Positions 1 to 8,793 of a stretch of DNA of 64,000 nucleotides are shown one piece after another (position 1 is the stretch's first letter; each line of letters opens with the position of its first letter). The stretch spans positions 1 through 64,000 of the forward strand of contig JAJONL010000003.1 of the NCBI GenBank assembly GCA_021323395.1, written 5' to 3'. The notes under the pieces were generated by a model. It made no database searches, was not told the origin of the DNA, and saw only the letters and a list, made by a program, of their open reading frames with translations. This DNA comes from Nitrospira sp. GTDB taxonomy: Bacteria; Nitrospirota; Nitrospiria; Nitrospirales; Nitrospiraceae. The position numbers and the translations under genes were made by a program.

Positions 1-182
1 CGGGAGAGGTTTCTGTCAGGGGCCGAGAACGCGCTGCGAACACGCCCGACGGACGAAGCCGCCGTGAAGGACGAGCCGATCAAGAAGCTGAAACAGAAGA
101 TCGGGGCTCTCGTCCTGGACAACGATATGTTACGGGAGGCGTTGAAGCCTACCCTTTGGACCGGAAGACATCCGACGCGTGA
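1..182 (+). pseudogene. IS3-family orfA, C-terminal fragment, frameshifted
   Basis: Frame 1 is open from the first base and encodes the lysine-rich, leucine-patterned C-terminal region typical of IS3 OrfA (residues around KDEPIKKLKQKIG then VLDNDMLREALKP). Near bases 145-150 the reading frame appears to lose one base. After that, frame 3 continues with YPLDRKTSDA and stops at 180-182, where the TGA overlaps the GTG start of orfB at 179. That GTGA overlap is the normal IS3 layout, so the deletion is inferred from the restored architecture. As it stands, frame 1 runs on without sense to 261. The HTH part is outside the window. Confidence 0.7.
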
Positions 183-1009
183 GAGTCACGCTGCCGGGTG
201 TCTCGGAGCGGCGGAGCTGTCAGGTGCTTGGGGTGAGCCGAGCCGGCCTGCATCGCACTGACGTGACGGAGGGGCGCCGCCGGGCGGCTGACCCGCCGTG
301 GACGGAGCGGTTGCGCGAGTGGATTCAGCAGTACCTCACCTTTGGGTATCGGCGATTGTGGGTGCTGTTGCGCTTCCGGGATGGGTTCGTCGTCAATCGG
401 AAGGCGGTCTATCGTGTGCTGAAAGAGAAGGGGTGGTTCGTGCATCAACGCGTTTCCACCCCACGTCCTCGCGTGCAAGGCTGGACCAGTCGGGCGAGTC
501 GAAGCAACGAACGGTGGGCCATGGATGTGACGCATATCGCCTGTGGGCAAGACGGCTGGGCACATCTGGCGGCGGTGATTGATTGTCATGATCGGGAAGT
601 GATCGGCTACGAGTTCGCTCTTCGGAGTCGGGCGAAGGAGGCAGCGCGCGCGGTGGAAGCCGCCTGCTTCGCACGGTTCGGGACGCTGCGACCTATGGGG
701 GCGCCTGTCCTCCGCAGCGACCACGGCTTGATCTTCCAGAGCCGTCAGTTTCGGCAAGCCTGTCGGGACTATCGATTGCCATAGGAGTTCATCACGCCGT
801 ACACGCCGGAGCAGAATGGCATCATCGAACGTTTCTTTCGCAGTCTCAAAGAAGAGTGCGTCTGGCAACACACGTTCCAGACGTTTAACGAGGCGCGCCG
901 GGTCATCCGAGACTGGATGCGGTGGTACAACCACGCCCGCCTGCATCAGGCGCTGGAGTATCGAAGCCCGGTGCAATACCGGGCCCAGCAATCAACTCAG
1001 GTGGCTTGA
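179..1009 (+). pseudogene. IS3-family orfB transposase interrupted by an in-frame TAG
   Basis: This is the DDE transposase half of an IS3 element. The rve-type integrase core is clear: first Asp in WAMDVTHIACGQDGW, second Asp in LRSDHGLIF, and the catalytic Glu in NGIIERFFRSLKEE. Translation from GTG 179 stops at a TAG at 782-784, after DYRLP. The same frame then continues for 74 codons to a TGA at 1007-1009 with the expected C-terminal sequence (EFITPYTPEQNG onward to HARLHQALEYRSP). TAG replaces what is probably a CAG glutamine codon, a single C-to-T change. The stop separates the two Asp residues from the Glu, so the truncated product should be inactive unless the amber codon is suppressed. 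Confidence 0.88.
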
Positions 1010-1183
1010 TTTCACGGGAGCACTACACCTTGTCGTTGCTTTATGGCCATCGTATCTTCCGGAGTCCTTGACAGCCTCCATACTGAAAGCTATACTCCAC
1101 ACAGTTGATAACGGTTATCAGTATCGAGAATTCTTGTGCGTGCAGCGGACGAGCATCAATGATCTCAGTGGGAGATACCACTC

Positions 1184-1387
1184 ATGTATGTCTGCTTATG
1201 TAAAGGCTTGACGGAATCTGACGTGCGGGACGTCGGTCGTCAGGGTTGCCTGACCACTCGACAAATCATTGCGGAATTTGGCTTGCGCGAAAATGGGTGC
1301 TGCGGTCGTTGTGCAAAGAATATCCATGAACTTGTAACCTTGGCAAAAGACCAGCTTGAGATCTCTCAGAAACCCGTGCCTTCATAA
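1184..1387 (+). CDS. BFD-like [2Fe-2S] ferredoxin
   Basis: A 67-residue protein of the bacterioferritin-associated ferredoxin (BFD) family. The four expected cysteines are present as a CLC pair near residues 4-6 (MYVCLCKGLTESDV) and a GCCGRC motif near residues 38-42, the usual layout for a single [2Fe-2S] cluster in this fold. BFD proteins donate electrons to bacterioferritin for iron release or serve as small redox modules. There is no bacterioferritin beside it. The ATG at 1184 is preceded by a purine-rich GGGAGA stretch. It converges on the flavodoxin gene, with 49 bases between the stops. It sits 175 bases after the dead IS3 copy and could have lost its original neighbours. Confidence 0.85.
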   Translation: MYVCLCKGLTESDVRDVGRQGCLTTRQIIAEFGLRENGCCGRCAKNIHELVTLAKDQLEISQKPVPS

Positions 1388-1436
1388 GCCTTACATAACG
1401 GCGGCGATTGTCGTCACTTTCAAAATCAATTTCCCC

Positions 1437-2066
1437 TCATTTCTCCTTCGTGACAGGCAGATTGCCCTTCGACTCAAAACCCTTCTTCACAGCAGTGGTT
1501 ACCTCTGCGACTCGCCGTCCCAGGTCTCGAGCCCCTGCCAGCTCCTGGTCATCGATGCCGGGGCTATTGCCTTCTGTCGTTGCGGAGGCGCCAAAAGCAC
1601 CACCACCACTGACGACAATCATGTGATTCCCAAGCATCGCCGCCAGCATCGAGAGCATGGTCAATTCCTTTCCGCTTGAGATCTGTCCTCCCGTAGCAAA
1701 CGCGGCGCCTACCTTGTTCTTCAGTTTGAAATCTGGAAACACCCCAAATTTGAATTGCCAGTCATCGATAAAGGCCTTCATTTCACCAGCCATATTAGAC
1801 CAATAAACCGGAGACCCAAGAATGACGGCATCCGCAGTAAACAACTCCTCAGCCGTGACCTCCTTCACACGCTTCACTGTCACCCGCGCAGAAGAAACCG
1901 AGCGAGCTCCCTCCCCCACAGCCTTGGCCATCTGCTCGGTATGTCCCGACAGAGAATGATAAGCCACCAACACATTAATCGATAGCAGATCATCAGCTGG
2001 CTGGCCATGCACTGCGGCCGCTAGGCCAGCGGTGCATAAAGCTAACACCCGCAACAACTGAATCAT
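1437..2066 (-). CDS. Exported flavodoxin-like NAD(P)H:quinone oxidoreductase (WrbA-type fold)
   Basis: The mature part (about residues 28-209) is a flavodoxin-like fold: the FMN phosphate loop reads AYHSLSGHTEQMA, and the ILGSPVYWSNMAGEMKAFIDD and GAAFATGGQ segments match WrbA and other NAD(P)H:quinone reductases. I place the start at the ATG at 2066, because the sequence from there (MIQLLRVLALCTAGLAAAVHG) is a Sec-type signal peptide. An upstream in-frame start at 2180 would bury that signal inside the protein. A flavodoxin with an N-terminal signal is unusual, since these proteins normally bind FMN in the cytoplasm; there is no twin-arginine motif. If it is exported, FMN would have to be available in the periplasm. 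The family call is firm; localisation is inferred. Confidence 0.8.
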   Translation of the reverse strand: MIQLLRVLALCTAGLAAAVHGQPADDLLSINVLVAYHSLSGHTEQMAKAVGEGARSVSSARVTVKRVKEVTAEELFTADAVILGSPVYWSNMAGEMKAFIDDWQFKFGVFPDFKLKNKVGAAFATGGQISSGKELTMLSMLAAMLGNHMIVVSGGGAFGASATTEGNSPGIDDQELAGARDLGRRVAEVTTAVKKGFESKGNLPVTKEK

Positions 2067-2202
2067 GGAACATCCACTAGAGGGAAATAAGATGAACTGA
2101 AACAGGTGGGACCTGATCCTCTGCAACCAGGCATTCGGTCGCATCTTCCGATCAGAAAACAATGAGCGAGGCGTGGGCAACAGTCACCGATAACACCTAT
2201 TT

Positions 2203-2388
2203 TTAGCGGCGCACTGTCTCCTCATCCATATGCTCTTCAACCGACACTTGAGTCAAAGTCCCGCGATAGTCGCATTTATGGCAACGGATTCGGAACTCCT
2301 CGATCCATTTCTCTTGTACGTATGATTGGCGACACTTTGGGCAGACGAACACGCCTCTCATATACACCACACGCCTCGTTTCCTTCAC
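2203..2388 (-). CDS. Small zinc-ribbon protein
   Basis: A 61-residue protein with two CxxC pairs (VCPKC near residues 16-19 and CHKC near 36-39) about 20 residues apart, the pattern of a single zinc ribbon (zf-type regulatory or structural domain). The start is a GTG at 2386-2388, chosen because AAAGGAGGAAC lies directly upstream. The C-terminal tail is acidic. No enzymatic domain is visible. It may be a nucleic-acid or protein-binding zinc module. It lies between the flavodoxin gene and the decayed ISNCY-like element and shows no operon partner. Confidence 0.7.
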   Translation of the reverse strand: MKETRRVVYMRGVFVCPKCRQSYVQEKWIEEFRIRCHKCDYRGTLTQVSVEEHMDEETVRR

Positions 2389-2449
2389 AAGTTCCTCCTT
2401 TCATATCAAATAATGCATTGAGGATGGCATAGGGGCCGGCGGAATTGCA

Positions 2450-2466
2450 AGACAGGTATGATGTAC
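2450..2466. repeat. Left copy of 17-bp direct repeat (probable target-site duplication)
   Basis: Sequence AGACAGGTATGATGTAC, identical to bases 3554-3570. The base before it differs between the copies (A here, C there). Confidence 0.7.
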
Positions 2467-2502
2467 GCGATCGCGAATGTCCCGAACCGATTCCACGGAT
2501 GA

Positions 2503-3446
2503 TCAGGCTTCGGCTTGGACCAAGGGCCGTGGTCTTCGAGGGGACTTCGGACTCACGAGGGAGGGAGGCCGTTTCACGATGCGCTGATAGCTCAGGCGGC
2601 GGTCGCCATGGAGCATGCGCATGGTGCCATCCACCCGCTCCTCCACAAGGACGTGGTCCTGGATTTGGTAGAGCTGGCGATCTTGCAGGGTGTGAAAGCG
2701 CCGTTCGATGCGGCCCTTGGCCTGCGGCGAGTGCGCGGGAATCAGCTCGACTCCCAGCTCCCGGCGCGCCCGTCCAAACTGGCTCATCGGCGCCATGCCG
2801 GCCCATTGTTCCTCGACGCTCGGTTCGGCCGGGGAGCGATACGTCGTATGTGTATCGCGTACACGGCGAGGGGAATCCCGTACGGCTTCACGTACCGCGG
2901 GAAACTGTCGAGGGCCGACCACGTCCCCTCATACTCGTAGAAACGGGCAAAGACCCGACTGCTCGCCTCATCGATGTAGCCCATGAGCATGCATCGCGGG
3001 CCACGCCCCTCCAACCACGCGGGATGCGAGCCCTCCAGTTGCACCACCTCGCCGGGATGGGCGCGCCGCGCTCGCCACGTCCGGTGCGGACGAGGCCGGC
3101 GCCGGAAATGCTCCACCCCCTGCGCCCGCAGCCAGCGCCGCAGCGTCCGTCTCATCCCTGAGCGTGAGGCCAGCTGCTCCACCGCCAATGTCGGCCCAAG
3201 ATCGCTAGAGTGCCGCCCATAGAGCGCACGAACCTGCCGCCGGCAAGCGGCTGGCTTCCGCCGGTTCGACGGCGTGCCGCGGCTCCGATGCGCCAACCCC
3301 TGATCGCCATCGGCTCGCAGTCGGTGGCTGAGGCGCCGAATAGGGCGCTCCGTGAGCCCTCAGACCTCACTGGCCTGTCGTGGCGTGAGCTGTTGCTCGA
3401 TAACTTGGCGAATCACATGGACCCTCCGCAGTTCGCTCCCCCTCAT
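2503..3446 (-). pseudogene. ISNCY/IS1202-like transposase, broken by a nonsense codon and a frameshift
   Basis: Reading the minus strand from about 3446 gives an N-terminal helix-turn-helix (MRGSELRRVHVIRQVIEQQ then LTPRQASEV). A TGA at 3360-3362 interrupts, and the same frame continues (GLTERPIRRLSHRLRADG) into the rve-like integrase core near HPGEVVQLEGSHPAWLEG. Around base 2860 the frame changes, and the C-terminal third resumes in another frame (THTTYRSPAEPSVEEQW, then LIPAHSPQAKGRIERRFHTL) to a stop at 2503. The AHSPQAKGRIER block is characteristic of ISNCY-type transposases. At least two lesions make this an inactive remnant. The 5' limit is approximate, as another in-frame ATG lies at 3470. 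Confidence 0.75.
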
Positions 3447-3553
3447 GACAATCCTGTCCTCTCCGACCATCCTGCCCTCCCCTCGTGAGAGCCGGCAGTG
3501 TATAGAGGACATTTCTCCTGTGGGAGAGGCGGACATTATCATTGTGGGATTAC

Positions 3554-3570
3554 AGACAGGTATGATGTAC
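3554..3570. repeat. Right copy of 17-bp direct repeat (probable target-site duplication)
   Basis: Identical to 2450-2466. The two copies bracket the decayed transposase and are the main evidence for the boundaries of that insertion. Confidence 0.7.
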
Positions 3571-3624
3571 ATTTGGACCGCCGCTCAGCTTGACGACCCA
3601 TGAAGAGCCCGATAGGATGCGGCC

Positions 3625-4092
3625 ATGAGAAAGGACGTCGCATGTCGACTGCTGAGAAGACTCACGCGAGGTGTCGTCGTGCTGTGCATCTGGACGATCG
3701 GACTTTCCATCGAAGGTAGAACGGCAGACTCTCCCCCCGAAACCCTCATTACGGTCAAGACGCCGCAAGGCGCGCTGATCCAGGCTGAACAAGGGTTGAT
3801 GTTCCGAGAACGGCTGGCAGATGATCGCGGCATGTTGTTCATTTTCGGTGACGCTCAACCTTGGACGTTTTGGATGAAAAACACCAAGATCCCGCTGGAT
3901 ATCATCTGGATGGACGGGAAGAAAACGATCGTCCATATCGAACGGAACGTCCCTATCTGCACGAGGCAAGACGATGGCTGCCCTCAATACCACTCAGATG
4001 AAGGGGCGCTCTATGTCCTGGAACTCGGCGGAGGACGGGCGTCAGCGCTGCAACTCCAACGCGGCATGCGGCTGAGTTTCAAGCAGCCTTGA
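3625..4092 (+). CDS. Exported DUF192-family protein
   Basis: A 155-residue protein. An N-terminal hydrophobic stretch (about residues 12-30, VVVLCIWTIGLSIEG) looks like a signal peptide or anchor. The rest matches the DUF192 fold: the family blocks GLMFRERLADDRGMLFIF and FWMKNTKIPLDIIWMD are both clear, followed by PICTRQDDGCP and a C-terminal strand-rich part. DUF192 proteins are small periplasmic or secreted proteins of unknown biochemical role. AGGATGCGG precedes the ATG. Two cysteines in the PICTRQDDGCP segment could form a disulfide. It is transcribed alone, just beyond the right repeat of the dead ISNCY-like element. Confidence 0.85.
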   Translation: MRKDVACRLLRRLTRGVVVLCIWTIGLSIEGRTADSPPETLITVKTPQGALIQAEQGLMFRERLADDRGMLFIFGDAQPWTFWMKNTKIPLDIIWMDGKKTIVHIERNVPICTRQDDGCPQYHSDEGALYVLELGGGRASALQLQRGMRLSFKQP

Positions 4093-4716
4093 CCGACCGA
4101 GACAGTTGAGTCTTCGCGGCAGCCGTCGTCGCATGACGCCTAGCTACAAATTCGCCAATTCGTTCGAGCAGTCGCCGATCGTCCTGCACAACCGGCATCA
4201 AGGCAGCTTTTCCACGGCAAACAACGAGAGCTCGTCACTGCGACTACCGTAGCGGCCCGCAGTTCACCTCTCAGCAAGACCTCGCCGGTCTCACCGTGAC
4301 GGACGACCCGCTCCCGATCAACTAGGACGCCGGCGCCGATCAGTAGGTGCCGGACCACATCAGGAATGTACAGCTGTCCTCGCGCGATCAACCATCCGCC
4401 GATGATCAGCGTGTCGAGATCGTAAAAAGAAGAACCATACGCCGAGCCAGGACAGGCCATCGAGCCAGGACTGAGCCAGATGCGGAACGTGACTCACCAA
4501 TCCACTTCGCGCAACCAGTGTTGCGAGAATACGAGCTGCAAACCCACGCCACCGGTATAGAGTTAGAATCGACGGCGCCGACCGACCCCGCCGAGAAAGC
4601 AGCGTCGTCACATCAAGCAAGATCCCACCCACTCCGTGTCGCGGCTACCGTCAGCATCGCGAGGTTCATGGGCGGGTCACCTGATCAGGAAGGAAGCCAT
4701 ATGGAGATGTTTCTGT
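4093..4716. other. 624-base stretch without a supported gene
   Basis: Between the DUF192 gene and the 3' end of the (p)ppGpp synthase gene I find no convincing coding region. Two overlapping minus-strand open frames (4140-4460 and 4360-4632) have no recognisable domain and no good ribosome-binding site. They may be relics of a decayed gene or chance reading frames. No clear terminator hairpin was identified. Confidence 0.5.
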
Positions 4717-6900
4717 CTAAGGCCGTTCTTGCCACGAGCGAACGCGTCGCACCGTGATGACGCCATCGACCTTTTCAATCGCCTTGAGAACTCGGCTGAC
4801 ATGCGCGGTATCCATGACTTCGACGATGAAGTCCAGCATCGCCTTTCGGTCCTCGCGCGTCGTAATTTCAGCGCGACTGATGTTGGCTTGGCACTCCGAA
4901 ATGGCCGTCGAGACATGCGCTAACACCCCCGTTTTGTCCACGGCGATGACGGATATTTTCACGGCATGAGTGCTGGGGGTAGAGTGGTCCCATTCCACCT
5001 CGACCAGCCGATTCTTATCATAATCCAACGCTTCCAAGTTGGGACAATCAACGGTATGGATGGTGAGTCCACGGCCCCGCGTGATGTATCCCAAAATGCG
5101 ATCGCCCGGCACAGGATTGCAGCAGCGCGACAACTGCATCAGCAAGTCCCGTGCGCCTTTGACCTGCACCCCTGCGTCATCCGGCCGACCGATTACCGAT
5201 TTCGGCACGGTCGGCGCTTCCGGCACGACCGCCAGGCTCGCTGTCGGTACCGCTGGAACCAGTTTACTCATCACTTGTGAAGTCGGTAGGTGCCCGAACC
5301 CGACAGCGGCTGCCAACTCCTCCGTGGTCTCGTGGCCGGCCTGCTTCGCCACGGCGAGAAGCTGATCCGAACGCATCATCTGAGCCGGCGCCAAACCGTG
5401 CCGGCGGAACTCCGCCTCCAACAACCGTTTTCCAATTTCGATGCTGCGGGTCTGTTCCTCCGCTTTGATCCAATGTTTGATCTTGGTTTTCGCCCGCGAA
5501 GTTCGCACGAACTTGAGCCAGTCGCGGTGAGGTGTTTGGTTGGCGGCGGTCAGAATCTCCACCATATCGCCGCTTTCCATCATATGTTTGAGCGGGACAA
5601 TCTTGCCGTTGACCTTGGCCCCTACGCAGTGGTCCCCGATCTCAGTATGCACGGAATAGGCAAAATCGACAGGCGTGGAACCCTTGGGAAGTTCCTTCAC
5701 CATACCTTGCGGGGTAAAGACGTAGACGACATCATGGAAGAGGTCCAGCTTGACCGAATCCATAAACTGGCGATTGTCCGGCAAATCTTGATTCCATTCG
5801 ACGAACTGTCGCAACCAACTGAACACCTTCCCGTCCTTCTCATCGATGCGGCCATGTTCCTTGTATTTCCAATGGGCGGCAATGCCCTGCTCCGACACCC
5901 GATGCATTTCCTCCGTGCGGATCTGAAATTCGACATGTTCTCCCTTAGGTCCCGCCACGGTGGTATGGAGCGACTGATAGAGATTTGATTTTGGAATGGC
6001 GATGTAATCCTTGAATCGGCCCGGCAGAGGCCGCCAAAGAGAATGAATCACGCCTAGGAGCGCATAGCAGTTCATTTTGATGTCGGTAATGATGCGCAGC
6101 GCTGCCAGGTCGTATACCTCCTCAAATGAAATGGACTGCTTCTCCATCTTCTGATAAATGCCATACAAATGCTTCGGCCGACCCGAAACCTCACCTTGTA
6201 ACCCTGCCTCCGCCATGGCCGCTTTCACCACATCAATGACTTCCAGAATATATTTCTGCCGGTCGTCGTCCCGCTTCGCCACGAGGACCCGTAAGGACTC
6301 GTACACGTCCGGCTTCAAATGTTTCAGACAGAGATCTTCCAGTTCGTTCTTAATCCAGCCGATCCCGAGTCGGTTGGCAAGCGGGGCATAGATTTCCAGC
6401 GTCTCTTGAGCGATTTCCTGCCGCTTGGGTTCACTGAGATATTCCAAGGTCCGCATATTGTGCAGCCGGTCCGCCAACTTGATCAACACAACGCGGATAT
6501 CGTCGGCCATCGACAGCAGCATCTTGCGAAAATTCTCCGCCTGCTTTTCTTCATAATTGCGGAAGGTGATCTTGCCGATCTTGGTGACGCCATCGACCAA
6601 ATGCACCACGTCCCTCCCAAACCGCTGCTCCAATTCCATGGGCGTGGCGAGGGTATCCTCCAGGGTGTCGTGCAGAAGGCCGGCAACAATGGCGGTCACG
6701 TCGGTCTTGAGATGTGTCAGCAACCCGGCCACCGCGAGAGGATGCCGGAGGTAGGGCTCGCCTGATCGCCGCGTCTGTCCCTCATGTGCCTTGGCGGAAA
6801 AATCATAGGCCCGGCGCACGAGGTCCAAATCGGCCTCGACGTTATAACTCTTCACCCGTTCGATCAATTGACCAAGATCTGTCACCGTCTCGTGCGGCAT
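4717..6900 (-). CDS. relA: Bifunctional (p)ppGpp synthase/hydrolase (RelA/SpoT homologue)
   Basis: A 727-residue long RSH protein that makes and degrades the stringent-response alarmone (p)ppGpp. Domains in order: HD hydrolase (residues about 30-180, with the metal-binding HD in GLLHDTLEDT and GVTKIGKI after it), synthetase (about 230-350, with KSNLYQSLHTTV and FQIRTEEMHRVSEQGIAAHW), TGS (about 390-450, VFTPQGMVKELPKGSTPVDFAY), a zinc-finger/helical part containing LSRCCNPVPGD, and a C-terminal ACT domain (about 650-725). With an intact HD motif it should be bifunctional. The ATG at 6898-6900 follows the recJ stop by two bases, and GAGGTG in the recJ end serves as its ribosome-binding site, so the two genes are co-transcribed. 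Confidence 0.95.
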   Translation of the reverse strand: MPHETVTDLGQLIERVKSYNVEADLDLVRRAYDFSAKAHEGQTRRSGEPYLRHPLAVAGLLTHLKTDVTAIVAGLLHDTLEDTLATPMELEQRFGRDVVHLVDGVTKIGKITFRNYEEKQAENFRKMLLSMADDIRVVLIKLADRLHNMRTLEYLSEPKRQEIAQETLEIYAPLANRLGIGWIKNELEDLCLKHLKPDVYESLRVLVAKRDDDRQKYILEVIDVVKAAMAEAGLQGEVSGRPKHLYGIYQKMEKQSISFEEVYDLAALRIITDIKMNCYALLGVIHSLWRPLPGRFKDYIAIPKSNLYQSLHTTVAGPKGEHVEFQIRTEEMHRVSEQGIAAHWKYKEHGRIDEKDGKVFSWLRQFVEWNQDLPDNRQFMDSVKLDLFHDVVYVFTPQGMVKELPKGSTPVDFAYSVHTEIGDHCVGAKVNGKIVPLKHMMESGDMVEILTAANQTPHRDWLKFVRTSRAKTKIKHWIKAEEQTRSIEIGKRLLEAEFRRHGLAPAQMMRSDQLLAVAKQAGHETTEELAAAVGFGHLPTSQVMSKLVPAVPTASLAVVPEAPTVPKSVIGRPDDAGVQVKGARDLLMQLSRCCNPVPGDRILGYITRGRGLTIHTVDCPNLEALDYDKNRLVEVEWDHSTPSTHAVKISVIAVDKTGVLAHVSTAISECQANISRAEITTREDRKAMLDFIVEVMDTAHVSRVLKAIEKVDGVITVRRVRSWQERP

Positions 6901-6902
6901 AC

Positions 6903-8609
6903 TTACGACACCTCACCGCTCATACGAAGAGCCTTGATACGCAGCTGAACCCGATCATAGCCATTCCAGTGGTTCCGCTCAGGACTGAACGCTAAATCGA
7001 CCGCTCGGCCGGACTGGAGACCTAGATCTCCCAACGGCCCCATACGGAAACCAATGCCGTCAAAAATGTAGGATCGGCCTTGTCGCACCCGCAGCTTGAG
7101 ATGCTTTTCGCCGACGACCCGCACGTCCACCACATCAAGGCCTCGCACCGCCAACGTGGGTTCCGGGTTGCCGGCCCCGAAGGGATGCAGCGACTCAAGT
7201 TCCTGAATCAAGCTGAAATTGACATCCGTGAGATTCACCTCGGCATCGACGTGCAACGTCGGCACAGTACGAACGGCTCCGGACCATCGGGCGGCCAGTG
7301 CGCAAAATCGGCGGCGAAATTCCTCTAAGCGCGATTCCTTGATGGTCAACCCCGCGGCGCTCGGATGACCGCCGTAGGCCTCCAGTAGATCCCGGCACTC
7401 GGACAATGCCTGATACAAATCGAACCCCTCCACCGTCCTGGCTGATCCTTTGCCGATCCCCTCCCCGTTCATTGCGATGACGATACTGGGGCGATGAAAG
7501 CGATCCACCAACCGGGCGGCAACAATCCCGACGACACCCAGATGCCAGTCGCGCGAACCCAGCACAATTGCGGCGCTCGGCTCGTTCTCCTGCAAACAGG
7601 CGCACGCCTCGCTGGTAATCCCTGCTTCGATTTGCTGGCGCTGTCGATTGAGCTGCTCCAGCTGCTCGGCAATCTGTACCGCCTCCTGCGCGGATTCCGT
7701 CGTCAAGAGTCGTACGCACGTCATGGCATGGTCCAACCGGCCCGCCGCATTCAAGCGAGGGCCAAGGCGAAAACCAACAGTTTCGCTCGTGCAGGCATTC
7801 GTAATGCCCGCTACTTGCTTCAGAGCACGAATACCGCAGCGGTCGCCACGCGTAATCTGCCTGAGTCCCTCTCGAACCAGGATGCGATTTTCATCCTGAA
7901 GCGGCACGATGTCGGCCACCGTCGCCAGGGCCACGAGATCCAGGCAAGAGGCCGGATCTACGGCACCGGACCCGTATCGCTGCTGATAGGCCGAGACCAC
8001 TTTATAGGCCAGTCCTGCCGAACATAGTCCCTTGAATGGATAAATCGCGTCACGCCGGTGTGGATTGAGCACTGCAAGTGCCGAAGGCATCGGGGCATCG
8101 GTCTGGTGATGGTCCGTCACCACCACATCGACGCCAAGCTGATTGGCAATGGTAATTTCATGATGGGAGGTGGTACCGCAATCGGACGTCACCAGCAAAG
8201 TAATGCCTTCCTGCGCTAAACGTCGAATCGCTCCTTCGTTCAAACCGTATCCTTCGGCAAGCCTATGCGGAATGTAGCCGCACGCATTCCCCCCCAGGCC
8301 TTGATAAAAGGACAGGTAAAGACTCGTAGCCGACACTCCATCGACATCATAATCCCCATAAAAACACACTCGCTCTTGCCGACAGAGGGCCAGGTGCAAC
8401 CGCTCCACGGCCCGGTCCATGTCGGGAATCAAGAAAGGATCGTGGAGTCGGTCTTGAGTGCTGCACATCCATCGACTCCCCTCGTCGGCAGTCGTCACGC
8501 CTCGGGCCAGCAATACGGAAGCCGTCACGGTCGAGATCGAGAGGAGACGTGACAAATTAGTCTGCAATGCGATATTCGACGGTCGGAACACCCACAGTCT
8601 TTCCTGCAT
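6903..8609 (-). CDS. recJ: Single-stranded-DNA-specific 5'-3' exonuclease RecJ
   Basis: A 568-residue RecJ, which degrades single-stranded DNA 5' to 3' in recombination and mismatch repair. The DHH-family motifs are present: FYGDYDVDGVSATSLY (motif with DYDVDG), LLVTSDCGTTSHHEI, and VVVTDHHQTDAPMPSALAVL (DHH), followed by the DHHA1 part with GLRLNAAGRLDHA-like residues (RLGPRLNAAGRLDHAM) and the C-terminal OB-fold. The start is put at the ATG at 8609 (MQERLWVFRPS), which has AGAGGAT upstream. A longer in-frame start at 8675 has no support. It is the first gene of a two-gene unit with the (p)ppGpp synthase. Confidence 0.94.
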   Translation of the reverse strand: MQERLWVFRPSNIALQTNLSRLLSISTVTASVLLARGVTTADEGSRWMCSTQDRLHDPFLIPDMDRAVERLHLALCRQERVCFYGDYDVDGVSATSLYLSFYQGLGGNACGYIPHRLAEGYGLNEGAIRRLAQEGITLLVTSDCGTTSHHEITIANQLGVDVVVTDHHQTDAPMPSALAVLNPHRRDAIYPFKGLCSAGLAYKVVSAYQQRYGSGAVDPASCLDLVALATVADIVPLQDENRILVREGLRQITRGDRCGIRALKQVAGITNACTSETVGFRLGPRLNAAGRLDHAMTCVRLLTTESAQEAVQIAEQLEQLNRQRQQIEAGITSEACACLQENEPSAAIVLGSRDWHLGVVGIVAARLVDRFHRPSIVIAMNGEGIGKGSARTVEGFDLYQALSECRDLLEAYGGHPSAAGLTIKESRLEEFRRRFCALAARWSGAVRTVPTLHVDAEVNLTDVNFSLIQELESLHPFGAGNPEPTLAVRGLDVVDVRVVGEKHLKLRVRQGRSYIFDGIGFRMGPLGDLGLQSGRAVDLAFSPERNHWNGYDRVQLRIKALRMSGEVS

Positions 8610-8793
8610 GGATCCTCTATTTCTACGGGAAAATTCAGAAGTTACTGAGAAGTAAGGGGAATGGTATCGACTCACCCCATTTTTGTCAAACGGGTGATTA
8701 TTCAGAAAGCGAAACCGAGAACGTAGAGAGGCTGGGTACTGCTGCGGACGAAGGAGGGGCTGGACCCCGATAGGGCAGGAGCCAAAACGACCG

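Larger units (their letters stand above)
1..1009 (+). mobile_element. Decayed IS3-family insertion sequence, 5' part outside the window
   Basis: The span carries the tail of an IS3-type orfA and an almost complete orfB in the usual overlapping arrangement. Both are broken: orfA by an apparent one-base frameshift and orfB by an in-frame stop. The left end of the element lies outside the window. I could not identify a clear right inverted repeat in the 170 bases after orfB, so the right boundary is set to the end of orfB and is uncertain. Confidence 0.85.
2450..3570 (-). mobile_element. Decayed ISNCY/IS1202-like element flanked by 17-bp direct repeats
   Basis: A roughly 1.1-kb segment containing a broken transposase on the minus strand. 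The same 17 bases (AGACAGGTATGATGTAC) occur at 2450-2466 and 3554-3570, immediately outside the transposase-coding part, and look like a target-site duplication. Just inside the right repeat, the minus strand begins TGTAATCCCACAATG and contains AATGTCC about 18 bases in. The left side has TGTACGCGAT then AATGTCC, so imperfect inverted ends are plausible. The exact ends are uncertain, because part of the repeat could belong to the element. Confidence 0.65.

Noticed and set aside
149-991. 280-codon frame on the minus strand opposite the IS3 transposase
   Set aside because: It is the antisense shadow of orfB; it has no recognisable domain and its proline/arginine-rich composition is typical of reverse frames in GC-rich coding DNA.
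2445-3161. 238-codon plus-strand frame over the ISNCY-like remnant
   Set aside because: It is antisense to the transposase fragments, has no known domain, and is arginine/proline rich.
4140-4632. Two overlapping minus-strand frames between DUF192 and relA
   Set aside because: No domain, no clear ribosome-binding site, and the two frames contradict each other; recorded only as an unsupported region.
5290-5988. 232-codon plus-strand frame within relA
   Set aside because: Antisense shadow of the (p)ppGpp synthase gene, which has complete conserved motifs on the other strand.
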